DNA from: JBLHKS01 sp047620505
GTDB lineage: Bacteria > Verrucomicrobiota > Verrucomicrobiia > Verrucomicrobiales > DEV007
Assembly: GCA_047620505.1 (NCBI GenBank)
Contig: JBLHKS010000059.1
Coordinates: forward strand, 1-34,948
Length of the DNA stretch: 34,948 bases
Reading direction: 5' to 3'
Positions within the stretch are counted from its first letter, which is position 1, and the number at the start of each line of letters is the position of its first letter. Shown here piece after piece: positions 1 to 8,307 of this stretch. The translations under genes were made by a program, and so were the position numbers. The notes beneath the pieces are model-generated. The model had not been told where the DNA came from and searched no databases. It saw nothing but the letters and a program-made list of their open reading frames with translations.

Positions 1-1
1 G

Positions 2-550
2 ACTCGCTTTGTTTTTCCGATGTTCAGCCTCGAGGGAACCCGGCTGTGGATTCTGGGAATGTCGCCGCTTGGACTGAATCGAGTCGTGATCCAAAAGTGG
101 GTTCAGGCCGTGATTTTCACAGGAACGCTCACCACCGGCCTGCAGCTGCTTAGCGGCTGGATGCTCGGGCTTAGCCGAACGGACATCCTGTTTTTCTCTT
201 CCGCCGTCGGTTTGATGAGCATGGGTCTGTGCGGAATCGCGGTTGGCCTCGGCGCGCTTTTCCCGAATCTCAAGGAAACGAACGCGGCTAAGATCGTGTC
301 TGGATTTGGCGGGACGCTCTGTCTGATCGTGAGTTTTTGCTACATCGGCACTCTGGTTTCGATCCTGTGTCTCGCCAAGCTCGTCGTTTTCAAAACAAAA
401 GGGCTCTCCGGCCATGTTTCTGGAACCGAAGGCCTGCTCGGCCTGTCGGTCGCCTGCGCGATTGTCGCGACGATCATCTTTGGCGGCGTGCCAATGTTTT
501 TGGCGATGCGTCGGGTGAAGCGACTGCAAATGCTTGGGCCGCTTCAGTAG
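2..550 (+). CDS. ABC-2 type exporter permease, C-terminal part (5' truncated by window edge)
   Basis: The frame is open from base 2, so this is the last ~182 residues of a longer gene whose start lies outside the window; the first ATG at 20 is probably internal. The fragment has about four hydrophobic segments. It begins with a short FPMFSLEG..LWILGMSPLGL block, which resembles the conserved loop of the large 'putative ABC exporter permease' family (PF16949-like) as I remember it. Such permeases work with a separate ATPase, expected upstream. The protein ends with a basic cytoplasmic tail (MRRVKRLQ). Assignment to an ABC-2 type permease is fairly safe; the transported substrate is unknown. 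Confidence 0.65.
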   Translation, partial: TRFVFPMFSLEGTRLWILGMSPLGLNRVVIQKWVQAVIFTGTLTTGLQLLSGWMLGLSRTDILFFSSAVGLMSMGLCGIAVGLGALFPNLKETNAAKIVSGFGGTLCLIVSFCYIGTLVSILCLAKLVVFKTKGLSGHVSGTEGLLGLSVACAIVATIIFGGVPMFLAMRRVKRLQMLGPLQ

Positions 551-739
551 AGACCTCGGCATTCTGTTCGAAGTCCGGCGCCAGCAGCTGCTGTGAACGA
601 TCGGGCGGAGCCGATGGCGAGGATTCGGCGGAAAAACGGATTTATTTCTCGCCTGACGAAAGTTTTCGGCCTGCCACTCCGTAGTTCCCCTTAGAAAACT
701 AGAATTAAGAAATGCTTACGTTCTATAAACTCTGATAAT

Positions 740-759
740 TAAACTTTTTGAAAAGTTTA
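740..759. promoter_or_regulatory. AT-rich inverted repeat upstream of the 822 gene
   Basis: TAAACTTTT (740-748) and AAAAGTTTA (751-759) are perfect 9-bp arms separated by TG. They lie in an AT-rich stretch (about 690-790) within the 271-bp gap between the permease and the next gene. The position, 62 bp before the ATG at 822, fits an operator or promoter region. A terminator is less likely because the stem is pure A/T apart from one G-C pair and is not followed directly by a T run. The rest of 551-821 holds one AGCAGCTGCT copy at 583-592 and nothing else I recognise. Confidence 0.35.
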
Positions 760-821
760 GATTTCTTTATTAAATTTTTTGCGCTAATCTGGAAAAACCC
801 AACCTCCAATCGCGCCCGACC

Positions 822-1586
822 ATGTCCGCATACACGATCCATTCCTCCCTTCAAGATTCGTTTCTCCCTGCAGAAGAGCCTTATCCAGTTTCCACGCCAA
901 AGGTCCTCAAAGTAAATACCGGCCAGTCAGCGACTGCGAATTGGGACGATTTTGAAGACACTGAACCTGCTTATGACGTCGAGGACATCGACGATCGCGT
1001 TAACGAAGTTCAGCAACAGCTGAAACGCCTTCGTGAAGAGCAGGAAGCGGTTCAGCTGCTCAATTCTAAAAAGGCTGAGTTTCAAGAAGGCCGCACCGAC
1101 ATCGTCGAAAAGCTGACCTGTGCTTCGACTGAGTTCGAGCACGAAGCCCGCGCGCTTCAACTCCGCGCCGACGCGATGGAAGAAGCATCGCAGTCTTTTC
1201 GCCGGCACCTCGCCGCCGTTGAGCGAATTCGGCCCGAAGATTGGCCCCGTAAAGACGTTCACGCAGGTCTCGACCAAGCCCTCGAAGTGATCAGCGAAGC
1301 TTCGATCGAATTTGAATCTGAAACTCGTCGTGTTGAGGCGTTAGGCGGCTCGGCGACTGCAAACCCGACTCGGAAAAAATCGGGCAAAGCGGGCGTCGTT
1401 GGTTCGATTCTCGGCTCCAACTCCGAACAGTCTTTCTTCTACTGGATGCGTAGTGGGTTCGCCTTCACGCTCCCGGTAATCGTGCTCGGCCTGATCGCGC
1501 TAATTCTGATCCTCGCCGCTCTCGGTGGATCCGATCCGGCCGCGGCAACGGCAATCCAGGAAACCACTTCAACCTCTTCGCTCTAA
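822..1586 (+). CDS. Hypothetical coiled-coil protein with one C-terminal membrane segment
   Basis: Not recognised (254 aa). The N-terminal ~50 residues are polar and probably disordered. Residues ~53-170 are rich in Glu, Arg, Gln and Ala with heptad-like spacing (for example VNEVQQQLKRLREEQEAVQL) and probably form a coiled coil. A strongly hydrophobic segment lies near residues ~212-236, followed by a short tail, so the protein is probably C-terminally membrane anchored with its coiled coil in the cytoplasm. It is the first gene of a co-directional trio (822-2633) with gaps of 9 and 42 bp, all small proteins with one membrane segment. There is no Shine-Dalgarno sequence before the ATG. No catalytic motif is visible. 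Confidence 0.7.
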   Translation: MSAYTIHSSLQDSFLPAEEPYPVSTPKVLKVNTGQSATANWDDFEDTEPAYDVEDIDDRVNEVQQQLKRLREEQEAVQLLNSKKAEFQEGRTDIVEKLTCASTEFEHEARALQLRADAMEEASQSFRRHLAAVERIRPEDWPRKDVHAGLDQALEVISEASIEFESETRRVEALGGSATANPTRKKSGKAGVVGSILGSNSEQSFFYWMRSGFAFTLPVIVLGLIALILILAALGGSDPAAATAIQETTSTSSL

Positions 1587-1595
1587 CCAACCGCA

Positions 1596-1940
1596 ATGAA
1601 TCAAAGAGCCAAGGCTAATCAACGGCGTAACCCCAAGCGGAAGCGTCCAGCGAAGAAGAAGGAAAATCGCGAGCACGTTCTGCACGCCAGAATCGAGGCG
1701 CTCGAAGGATTCCTCGCGGGAGCTCCGGCTCAACGTGAGGCGGTTCGAGCCCGGAACGTCGATACGATCGCTCCGCCGGAAAGTCTTCGTCGCCGTGCGA
1801 TGCGGAAAGTGACGATTGGAGCGCAGGCTCTGGAGCAGAAAGCACGCGAGCGGCGTCATTTTTTCGAATTCATGGCTTTGCTTTCGGTATGGCTCGGGGT
1901 TGTGATCTGGCTCTGGTTTTCCTGGATCAATCCCAGCTGA
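1596..1940 (+). CDS. Hypothetical basic protein with C-terminal membrane segment
   Basis: Not recognised (114 aa). The first ~25 residues are extremely basic (several Arg-Lys runs), which could bind nucleic acid or acidic lipid. The middle is charged and helical. Residues ~90-112 form a Trp-rich hydrophobic helix ending at the C-terminus, so it is probably a tail-anchored inner-membrane protein. It starts 9 bp after the stop of the coiled-coil gene, so the two are probably cotranscribed. Two antisense ORFs over this region look like shadows. Confidence 0.6.
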   Translation: MNQRAKANQRRNPKRKRPAKKKENREHVLHARIEALEGFLAGAPAQREAVRARNVDTIAPPESLRRRAMRKVTIGAQALEQKARERRHFFEFMALLSVWLGVVIWLWFSWINPS

Positions 1941-1982
1941 TCTTTTGCCGCGACCAGCAGCTGCTGATGGGGTTTCTGCGTC

Positions 1983-2633
1983 ATGGCCGATTCAAACTCC
2001 AAAGAATCAAGGCGCAACCAGATCATCTTGCGGATCATTCTGGTTATTTCAGCGATCCTGATTCTTCTCCTCTATCTCTTCGGCTGCTTCTCGAAAAGTG
2101 ATCTCGTGATGGAGCGGTTCGACGCCGATTCCGCAGGCTGGAAGGTTGAAGGCGACGCAGAAGAATCGGCCGGCGATCCCGAGTACCACGCCGAAGGCGG
2201 CAATCCCGGTGGCTGCCTGCTTGCGAACGATGAGACTCGCGGAGGCGTCTGGAACTGGAGCGCGCCGGACCATTTTCGAGCCGAATTTGCCGAGGACGTC
2301 CTGGCGAATCGAGATGAGCCGGATTTGCGGATGGTTTTCGACCTCAAGCAATCTGATGCGACTTCCCCTTTCGAATACGCAAACGTGATTCTCAATTCAA
2401 AGGACCTGGAGTTGACTTACCTTGATGGAGAGCCGCCCAAAACCGATTGGACGAGCTACCAAATCCCGCTCAACGCCTCCGCTTGGCGAATCAAATCCGG
2501 CGAGGAAGTTCCAACGGAGAAACAGTTCGTCGAAGTGCTGAGGAATCTGGAAAAAATCCTCGTGCGCGGCGAATTCCGAGAGGGCGAGGATGTCGGCCAG
2601 CTGGACAACATCGGACTGAGAATTGTGGATTAG
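1983..2633 (+). CDS. Membrane-anchored protein with laminin-B-like domain
   Basis: 216 aa. A basic N-terminus precedes a hydrophobic segment (residues ~14-34) ending in LFGC, which could be a signal anchor or a lipobox. Residues ~40-215 look like a laminin B (domain IV) type beta-sandwich: an early GW.VEGDA block, a GGNPGG turn, W.APDHFR, FDLKQS, TDWTSYQIPL and a C-terminal GEFR.G.D.G.LDNI. These blocks match the bacterial laminin_B domains I know. The family is usually an extracytoplasmic carbohydrate- or protein-binding module, so it probably sits on the outer face of the membrane. It follows the basic protein by 42 bp; that gap contains an AGCAGCTGCT copy at 1956-1965. Confidence 0.75.
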   Translation: MADSNSKESRRNQIILRIILVISAILILLLYLFGCFSKSDLVMERFDADSAGWKVEGDAEESAGDPEYHAEGGNPGGCLLANDETRGGVWNWSAPDHFRAEFAEDVLANRDEPDLRMVFDLKQSDATSPFEYANVILNSKDLELTYLDGEPPKTDWTSYQIPLNASAWRIKSGEEVPTEKQFVEVLRNLEKILVRGEFREGEDVGQLDNIGLRIVD

Positions 2634-2637
2634 CGGT

Positions 2638-4125
2638 TTATTTTTTCCGCTCGAAATCAACCACTTCGATTTCGATTCCGCCGAAAACGCTCATGTCCGC
2701 CATAGGCTGATCAGCGATCGAAGTCTGGATGTGTGTCGCGTTGACACCGACCTCGTCCCAGGCCGGATCGACATCGATCCAGCGAGTTCCGTCGTGAACC
2801 TGAACCCACGCGTGCGCCCAAAACGCGCCGTACTCCTCGGCGTAGGTGAAACCGCCAATCTCGCGAGCTGGAATTCCCTGCGAACGCGCAAACGCGACCA
2901 AAAGCAGCGCGCACTCGGTGCAGTCGCCGGTTTTCGTCTCAAGGACCCGGAGCGCTGTCGAGGAATTGTCGGCTATGTCGAAAGAAAGCTGGTTAAAAAC
3001 CCAGGAATTCAGGGCGGCGACTTTTTGCAAGGCCGCCTTTTTGCCTCGCGTGATCTTCGCCGCGCGCTTCCGAATTTTTGGGTGATCCGATTGAATGTTC
3101 GCAGTCGGAGTGGTGTACTTTCGAAGCTCCTCTTCGCTCAGCTCATGCGTTACCGAGTCATCCAACTCGGCGTGCAGCCTCAAGACGACTTCCTTGGCGT
3201 CTCGGTCGATGGAAACGACTTCCTGGCGATCGGATTGCGGAAAATCATGCGTCGATCCAGTTATTCTCAGGGTCAGGGTCTCGACTTCGGTCGGCTCGCC
3301 CAACTCTGTTTCGACCGGAACAATTGACAACGAATTGATCGTCGCCACATCAAACTGTTTCGCGATTTCCTCGTCCTCGAGCCTGAGTTCGAAAGGCCCA
3401 AAGAAGCCGTTCAGCAGCGTCCCATCCGGCAGAACGCTGGCTTCGACTTCAGCTCCTTGCATGTTATAAGCGATCCGGTGAACGAGAGTTTCGACGCCTC
3501 CGACGCGCTCAAAATCTCCGCCGACGTAGCGGTGCGGCTCCGACTCATCGGGATCAATTTTGCGATCCGCAGGATCCGAGCCCGTGATCTTCTCCAAATC
3601 GAAAGAAGCGATTTCGATCTCGTCTCCAGGTTTCCGTTCCTCGCGAATCCAGGCTAACTCTTTTTGAAGAGTCGCAAGACTATCGCCGGAAGGAAGCGTC
3701 TGGAAATTCACGGCACTGCCCTCGATCTCAACGGCCACCGAAAACCCGTCATCATTCGCCTTTGCCTGCATGTTCGACATCTGACCGTCCTGCGAACTTC
3801 GGGAATTCGCCGAAATAAGCTCGCCTTCACCGTTCAAGGAATAATGAAATTCCTCCGAAAAAGTCATTTCCATCGTCTCCCCGAGAAGTTCGACTCGAAC
3901 CTCGCCAATTGACTTGGTTACCGCAATTTCTCGACCATTAACCTCGTCCAAGTAGAACTCTTCAAGAGTCCATCCCAACTTCTTACCATCAAGGTAAATA
4001 CCGTAAGCATTTTTGAATGCGTTCTCTTCCGTAAACTGTTTCCAATTGGTCTCTTCCTGCGCTGACGAACGAGCAAGGCAAACAAAAACGAGCAGGGTGA
4101 AAAATGCGATCGAACGGGGTTTCAT
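2638..4125 (-). CDS. Exported transglutaminase-like cysteine protease-fold protein
   Basis: 495 aa with a clear signal peptide (residues 1-22, cleavage after SSA). Residues ~25-340 are an uncharacterised beta-rich region. Residues ~360-465 are a transglutaminase core domain (PF01841): Cys402 in TGDCTE followed by ALLLVAFARSQGIPAR, His438 in FWAHAWVQVH and Asp453 in DVDPAWD give the Cys-His-Asp triad with normal spacing. Bacterial exported members are thought to act as peptidases, amidases or crosslinkers in the envelope. The substrate cannot be read from sequence. It runs tail-to-tail with the laminin-B-like gene with only 4 bp between stop codons. Confidence 0.85.
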   Translation of the reverse strand: MKPRSIAFFTLLVFVCLARSSAQEETNWKQFTEENAFKNAYGIYLDGKKLGWTLEEFYLDEVNGREIAVTKSIGEVRVELLGETMEMTFSEEFHYSLNGEGELISANSRSSQDGQMSNMQAKANDDGFSVAVEIEGSAVNFQTLPSGDSLATLQKELAWIREERKPGDEIEIASFDLEKITGSDPADRKIDPDESEPHRYVGGDFERVGGVETLVHRIAYNMQGAEVEASVLPDGTLLNGFFGPFELRLEDEEIAKQFDVATINSLSIVPVETELGEPTEVETLTLRITGSTHDFPQSDRQEVVSIDRDAKEVVLRLHAELDDSVTHELSEEELRKYTTPTANIQSDHPKIRKRAAKITRGKKAALQKVAALNSWVFNQLSFDIADNSSTALRVLETKTGDCTECALLLVAFARSQGIPAREIGGFTYAEEYGAFWAHAWVQVHDGTRWIDVDPAWDEVGVNATHIQTSIADQPMADMSVFGGIEIEVVDFERKK

Positions 4126-4230
4126 GGAAGGATTATTCTTTTGTTAGGCTCAAATTCTCGCACAAAATCCATTTAGCGCAGCAAAAATTGGGCGTTGCCG
4201 GAACCCTCACTTCAGGGCAAGATCGGACTC

Positions 4231-4872
4231 ATGGAACGCCGCCCAATTGCTTCACGCCAAACCAAATGGGCTAGCCAAATCGCCGCTGCCCTCGCACGAA
4301 CCGGGATCACGCCGAATACGATCTCGGTCATCGGAATGCTCGCCGCGATCCTAGCCGGTGGCGCATTTTTCCTCACAGGAACTGAGTCAGGGCCGGATTG
4401 GATTTGGTGGATCGCAGGCGCGGCGCTCTGCCAGATCCGGCTGCTTGCGAATCTATTCGATGGAATGGTCGCGCAGATTCAAAACACCGCATCGCCGGTC
4501 GGAGAGCTCTACAATGAAGTCCCAGACCGGATTTCAGACGCGGCAATCATGATCGGCTTCGGCTATGCCGCTGGGTCGCTGCCCTGGCTCGGCTGGTGCG
4601 CGGCGAGCCTCTCGATTTTTGTGGCTTACGTCAGAGTGCAGGGAGCTTTGGCTGGAGCGCCGAATGATTTCTGCGGTCCTTTTGCAAAACCCCAACGCAT
4701 GGCCTTGATCACGATCGCAGCCATTTTGACCGCGTTCTTAGCTGGGTTCTGGGAGCCAATTCCAGTCGTCGCGCTTGCCGTGATCTCAGTCGGAGCGCTC
4801 GCGACCGCGATCCGTCGTCTGCTCCGTTCTGCCCGAAATCTTAACCGTTCGTCCTCGCCTGATGCATCCTGA
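4231..4872 (+). CDS. CDP-alcohol phosphatidyltransferase, variant-motif subfamily
   Basis: An integral-membrane enzyme family (PF01066) that transfers a phosphatidyl group from CDP-diacylglycerol to an alcohol. I chose the ATG at 4231 (213 aa) because the family homologues I know start with MERRP.ASR; a TTG at 4195 would add 12 residues. The canonical motif is D-G-x2-A-R-x8-G-x3-D-x3-D. Here D77, G78, A81, G91 and D99 are kept, but the Arg is Gln82 and the third acidic position is Asn95, giving GELYNEVPDR. That variant is shared by a known subfamily, so it is not simple decay. About six membrane helices. It overlaps cdsA by 11 bp, so its CDP-DAG donor is made by its neighbour. The acceptor alcohol is unknown. 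Confidence 0.8.
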   Translation: MERRPIASRQTKWASQIAAALARTGITPNTISVIGMLAAILAGGAFFLTGTESGPDWIWWIAGAALCQIRLLANLFDGMVAQIQNTASPVGELYNEVPDRISDAAIMIGFGYAAGSLPWLGWCAASLSIFVAYVRVQGALAGAPNDFCGPFAKPQRMALITIAAILTAFLAGFWEPIPVVALAVISVGALATAIRRLLRSARNLNRSSSPDAS

Positions 4873-5866
4873 CACCACAACAAGATGGTTCGACCCGCGC
4901 GTCGTTCTTGACTCCCCTGCTACGCTCTGGACCGGAGTCGGAATTGTCAGCGGTCTCGTCTTGGCCTGCATCATCGTGGCCGTTCTCGCGCGCCTCAAAA
5001 AGATCGGCCCCGAACGCCTTCGCGAACTCGTCCTCCGCCTAAAAACCTGGGCGATTCTGATTTTCGCGATCGGTCTGCCGATCATGCTCGGCTCATTCTG
5101 GACGATTCTTGGCGTTCTCGTGCTCAGCATTTTGTGTTACCGAGAGTTCGCCCGCGTCACCGGTCTCTTTCGCAACTACGCCGTTAGCGCGATGACCGTT
5201 GCGGCAATCCTTTTCGTCTTCTTCGCCGTCCTCGATCACTGGTATGGATTCTTCGCCGCCCTCCCCGCCCTCGGGGTTTGCTTTATTGTCGCCTCCGGAC
5301 TCATCGGCGACCGCCCGAACGGTTTTCTCCAACGCGTCGCCCTCGCCGTGATCGCCTATCTCATCTTCGGCATTTCCTTCGGCCACGTCGGCTACATCGC
5401 TAACGATCCCGACTATCGCGGAGCGCTTTTGCTTCTCCTCCTCGCGGTCGAGTTGAACGACGTCTTCGCTTACATCGCTGGAAACCTCTTTGGGAAACGC
5501 AAACTCGCTCCGAACACCAGCCCTAACAAAACCATCGGCGGCGCGCTTGGCGCAGTCATCGGAACGACCGTTCTGGTTTCGATCCTCGGTCCCCTTCTCA
5601 TCGAAATGCCTCCGATCGGATTCTGGCTGTTCCCGCTGCTTGGCGTGATTCTCAGCATTTCTGGCCAACTCGGCGATCTCGTTATGTCTGCCGTGAAACG
5701 CGACCTCGGAATCAAAGACACCGGCTGCGCGTTGCCGGGTCACTGCGGATTTCTCGACCGCTTCGACAGCCTGATGCTCGCTGGTCCGGCGTTTTTTCAC
5801 TACATCGGTTATTTTCGCGGATTCGGGCTCGATGAGCCGGTCCGAATCCTAACGATCGGATCATGA
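4862..5866 (+). CDS. cdsA: Phosphatidate cytidylyltransferase
   Basis: 334 aa, about eight to nine membrane segments. It makes CDP-diacylglycerol from phosphatidic acid and CTP, the central donor for phospholipid synthesis. The C-terminal family signature is present (SAVKRDLGIKDTG..LPGHCG..DRFDS). The usual H-G-G is H-C-G here, a small change next to the catalytic region. Residues ~1-60 are an extra N-terminal segment with one helix compared with short CdsA proteins. It overlaps the upstream transferase by 11 bp and the downstream acyltransferase by 4 bp (ATGA), so the three genes are translationally coupled. Confidence 0.88.
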   Translation: MHPDTTTRWFDPRVVLDSPATLWTGVGIVSGLVLACIIVAVLARLKKIGPERLRELVLRLKTWAILIFAIGLPIMLGSFWTILGVLVLSILCYREFARVTGLFRNYAVSAMTVAAILFVFFAVLDHWYGFFAALPALGVCFIVASGLIGDRPNGFLQRVALAVIAYLIFGISFGHVGYIANDPDYRGALLLLLLAVELNDVFAYIAGNLFGKRKLAPNTSPNKTIGGALGAVIGTTVLVSILGPLLIEMPPIGFWLFPLLGVILSISGQLGDLVMSAVKRDLGIKDTGCALPGHCGFLDRFDSLMLAGPAFFHYIGYFRGFGLDEPVRILTIGS

Positions 5867-6588
5867 GCGAAGAGGACGACTGGGAATATCGCGGTGCCGC
5901 AGATCAGGACCTTCCGCTCCGCGACCGGATGCGGAGCGAGCGTCGAGAAGTCGGTCTGTTAGGCTTGATCGGGCATCGAATCAGCCGCGCATTCATCTCT
6001 TCGTATCTCAAAATCTGGCATCGCATCACCATCGAAGGCAGCCAGCAGCTGCCGACCAAAACGCCGTTCGTACTCGTCGCAAATCACTCGAGTCACATCG
6101 ACGCCCTCGCGCTTTCGACCGCCCTACCCGCTCACCTCACTAGCCGCGTTTTCGCCCTTGCGGCTGGCGATTTTTTCTTCGACACACCGCGTAAATCGTT
6201 TTTCGCCGCCCAAGCGATCAACGCGCTCCCTGTCTGGAGAAAACGCGCGACAGCCCATGCGATCGCCAATCTTCGCGAACGCCTCGTCAGCGGAGACGCC
6301 GGATTCATCCTGTTTCCGGAAGGCACTCGAAGCCGGGACGGCACGTTAGGCGCGTTCAAACCGGGAGTCGGCATGCTCGTCGCGGGCACCGAAATTGACG
6401 TGGTCCCCTGCCACATCAGCGGTGCGCATGCAGCCTGGCCACCTGGTCGGAAACTGCCGAAACCGGGGCGGGTCAGCATTCGCGTTGGAACCCCGATTCG
6501 CTTCGCAGAAACCGCCAACGATCGCTCTGGCTGGATTGAGGTCAGCCAGCAACTGCTGACGGCGGTTGAGGCGCTCTCCAAAACCTAA
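5863..6588 (+). CDS. plsC: 1-acyl-sn-glycerol-3-phosphate acyltransferase (PlsC family)
   Basis: 241 aa, single acyltransferase domain (PF01553). The H-x4-D catalytic motif appears as NHSSHID near residue 74, and the FPEGTRS glycerol-phosphate binding motif near residue 147. It would acylate lysophosphatidic acid to phosphatidic acid, the substrate of the CdsA encoded just upstream. Together the three genes provide PlsC, CdsA and head-group transfer in reverse gene order. An N-terminal ~30-residue charged segment precedes the domain. Acyl acceptors other than lysophosphatidate are possible in this family. The gene's stop overlaps the stop of the convergent sigma factor by 4 bp. Confidence 0.85.
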   Translation: MSEEDDWEYRGAADQDLPLRDRMRSERREVGLLGLIGHRISRAFISSYLKIWHRITIEGSQQLPTKTPFVLVANHSSHIDALALSTALPAHLTSRVFALAAGDFFFDTPRKSFFAAQAINALPVWRKRATAHAIANLRERLVSGDAGFILFPEGTRSRDGTLGAFKPGVGMLVAGTEIDVVPCHISGAHAAWPPGRKLPKPGRVSIRVGTPIRFAETANDRSGWIEVSQQLLTAVEALSKT

Positions 6589-7106
6589 GCCACGAGATTA
6601 TCGCGCTTGGATTCAAGCAACGCCTTCAGTTTTTCGAGGCCGTAGCGGTAGCGAGATTGGACCGTGTTTTGGGAAGTCGCGAGCTGCTCGGCGATTTGCG
6701 CAAAGGTCATTTCGCCCCAGATTTTCAGCGTCACCACTTCGCGAAATTTTTCCGGAATTTCCTTCAGCGCGGCTTGGATCGACTCGGCAAACTCGCGGTT
6801 GTCGCCTTCAAACTCGAACACCGGTTCCTCCGTTTGCGGAGTCTCCTCAGCCAGCAGCTGCTCACGGTCTTGCCGGCTTTGATTCGAACGCGCACGGTCG
6901 ATCGCGCAACGGCGAATGTTCGTGAAAACCAGCCCGGTCGTGTCGTCGGTGATTTCGCCTTCGCAGGTCTTCCAGCTCTTGACTAACGCGTCCTGCAAGA
7001 CGTCTTCGGCGTCCGCCATTGAACGCGTCTGCTGACGAGCGAACATCAGCCATTTCGGGCTGTTCGCTTCAAGCCAAGTCTGCCAGCTGCGAGTTTCGGT
7101 GGACAC
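6585..7106 (-). CDS. ECF-type RNA polymerase sigma factor
   Basis: 173 aa with a GTG start. Region 2 is recognisable at MADAEDVLQDALVKSW, containing the D-A-E-D-V-x-Q helix that contacts core polymerase. Region 4 is at VTLKIWGEMTFAQIAEQLATSQNTVQSRYRYG, the helix-turn-helix that reads the -35 element. This is the usual length for ECF sigma factors. No anti-sigma gene (zinc-binding, FecR or DUF) lies next to it: plsC is downstream on the opposite strand and the divergent gene is a glycosidase. Control may therefore be transcriptional or the anti-sigma unlinked. An AGCAGCTGCT copy inside the linker encodes EQLL. Confidence 0.9.
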   Translation of the reverse strand: MSTETRSWQTWLEANSPKWLMFARQQTRSMADAEDVLQDALVKSWKTCEGEITDDTTGLVFTNIRRCAIDRARSNQSRQDREQLLAEETPQTEEPVFEFEGDNREFAESIQAALKEIPEKFREVVTLKIWGEMTFAQIAEQLATSQNTVQSRYRYGLEKLKALLESKRDNLVA

Positions 7107-7198
7107 GAGAGAAGAGATATTAGGATTCGAATTTCCTGATTTTTCAACCTATATCCATAGGACTGTTTTTTCCTCGAATTCATCCTTATATTTTTGTA
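7107..7198. promoter_or_regulatory. AT-rich divergent intergenic region, probable bidirectional promoter
   Basis: 92 bp between the divergent sigma factor and glycosidase genes, much richer in A and T than its surroundings (TTATATTTTTGTAATG just before the glycosidase start). A short inverted repeat, CCTAT (7148-7152) and ATAGG (7157-7161), sits near the middle. No ribosome binding site is visible on either side. Promoter role is inferred from position and composition only. Confidence 0.35.
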
Positions 7199-7975
7199 AT
7201 GAGCATTAAATTACCGGTATCGCTGTGCTGCGCCGGATTTCTGATTCTGATGAACCCGATCGCGCGCGCCGAAGACCCATTCAAAGAGTTCGAAGGCGTC
7301 CGTTATCGCCTCTATCGAATTGATCCGGCGGAGGAGAAACTTCAGGTCGTTTGGCGTAACGAAGAAGGAAAGCCGTTCAACACATTTCGAAAGCTCGAGA
7401 GCGCGCTGAACGAGGACGGCAAGCAGATCCGCTTCGCGATGAACGCTGGAATTTACGAGCCCGGTTTTGTGCCGACCGGTTTGCACATCCAATCGGGTGA
7501 AACGCTGAACAAACTCGATCGCCAGCCGCCGCCGAGGACAAATCCCACGCCCAATTTCTGGCTGAAACCGAACGGCGTGTTTTTCATCGATGAAAACGGC
7601 CCAGCGGTCTTGGAAACCGAAGAATTCGCCGCGGCGGGCCTGACGCCTCAGCTCGCCGTCCAGAGCGGACCGCTTTTGCTGCGAGAAGGCCGAATTCACC
7701 CAGCGTTCAACGACGGCAGTCCAAATCGGCTGCTCCGAAACGGAGTCGGCGTCGACAGCGAGGGAAATATCGTCTTCATCGCGACTGAGCGAAGTGAAAA
7801 GGGACAAATCAATCTCTACACGTTTTCGGAGTTGTTTCTGAGCCTCGATTGCAAGAACGCGCTCTATCTCGATGGCGATATTTCGGAGATTTTCGTGCGC
7901 GGCGAGGATGCCGAGATTCCGCCGACGACGGCGTTTGCAGCGATGTTGGTCGTGATCGAAAAAGAAGGCGGTTAG
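7199..7975 (+). CDS. Exported phosphodiester glycosidase family protein (NAGPA/DUF2233-like)
   Basis: 258 aa with a signal peptide (residues 1-24, cleavage after ARA). The mature protein fits the NAGPA domain (PF09992): FAMNAGIYEP near residue 80, a PNGVFF block near 121, QSGPLLL near 155 and a late ALYLDGDISE near 220, all hallmark blocks of the family. Members cleave GlcNAc-1-phosphodiester or related phosphodiester-linked sugars; bacterial homologues are periplasmic or extracellular and mostly uncharacterised. The natural substrate is unknown. It is a single gene, divergent from the sigma factor, ending tail-to-tail with a small membrane protein gene (4-bp overlap). Confidence 0.82.
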   Translation: MSIKLPVSLCCAGFLILMNPIARAEDPFKEFEGVRYRLYRIDPAEEKLQVVWRNEEGKPFNTFRKLESALNEDGKQIRFAMNAGIYEPGFVPTGLHIQSGETLNKLDRQPPPRTNPTPNFWLKPNGVFFIDENGPAVLETEEFAAAGLTPQLAVQSGPLLLREGRIHPAFNDGSPNRLLRNGVGVDSEGNIVFIATERSEKGQINLYTFSELFLSLDCKNALYLDGDISEIFVRGEDAEIPPTTAFAAMLVVIEKEGG

Positions 7976-8304
7976 CGATCCTTTTCCGATTCGAATTGAT
8001 GAAATCCAATTATTGATCCCACGAGAAAAGGCATAGAAACGACTATAGAGGCAATCAAATTCAATAGGAGGAACGACGAGCTCAACCATTGCCACGAAGG
8101 ACGCTCGTCAAAGCCAATAGCCCAAAGCAAAATACGTAGCGCCTCAAAGCCAATTAATATTAATCCAGCCGAAACGAGAAATGGCATTAGAAAATACCAA
8201 CCATTTAATTTAGAACTTCTCTTTGCGACCGCTTCCCCGGCGCACAAGCCAGCTAATCCGCTCAGGACGATCGCAAGTAGAGCCGTTAATAAGGCAAAGA
8301 CCAT
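7972..8304 (-). CDS. Small membrane protein of unknown function
   Basis: 110 aa, not recognised. Three hydrophobic segments (residues ~1-24, 36-62 and 75-100) with short charged loops suggest a three-helix inner-membrane protein. It starts 3 bp after the stop of the DUF1501 gene, so the two are probably one transcript, although nothing ties their functions together. The sequence is more AT-rich than its neighbours (for example AATTAATATTAATCC near 8150), which may mean a recent arrival or weak constraint. Confidence 0.6.
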   Translation of the reverse strand: MVFALLTALLAIVLSGLAGLCAGEAVAKRSSKLNGWYFLMPFLVSAGLILIGFEALRILLWAIGFDERPSWQWLSSSFLLLNLIASIVVSMPFLVGSIIGFHQFESEKDR

Positions 8305-8307
8305 CCG

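Noticed and set aside
740..759. Reading the AT-rich inverted repeat as an intrinsic terminator of the permease gene
   Set aside because: The stem is almost all A-T, it lies 190 bp past the stop codon and no clean T run follows; an operator is the better guess.
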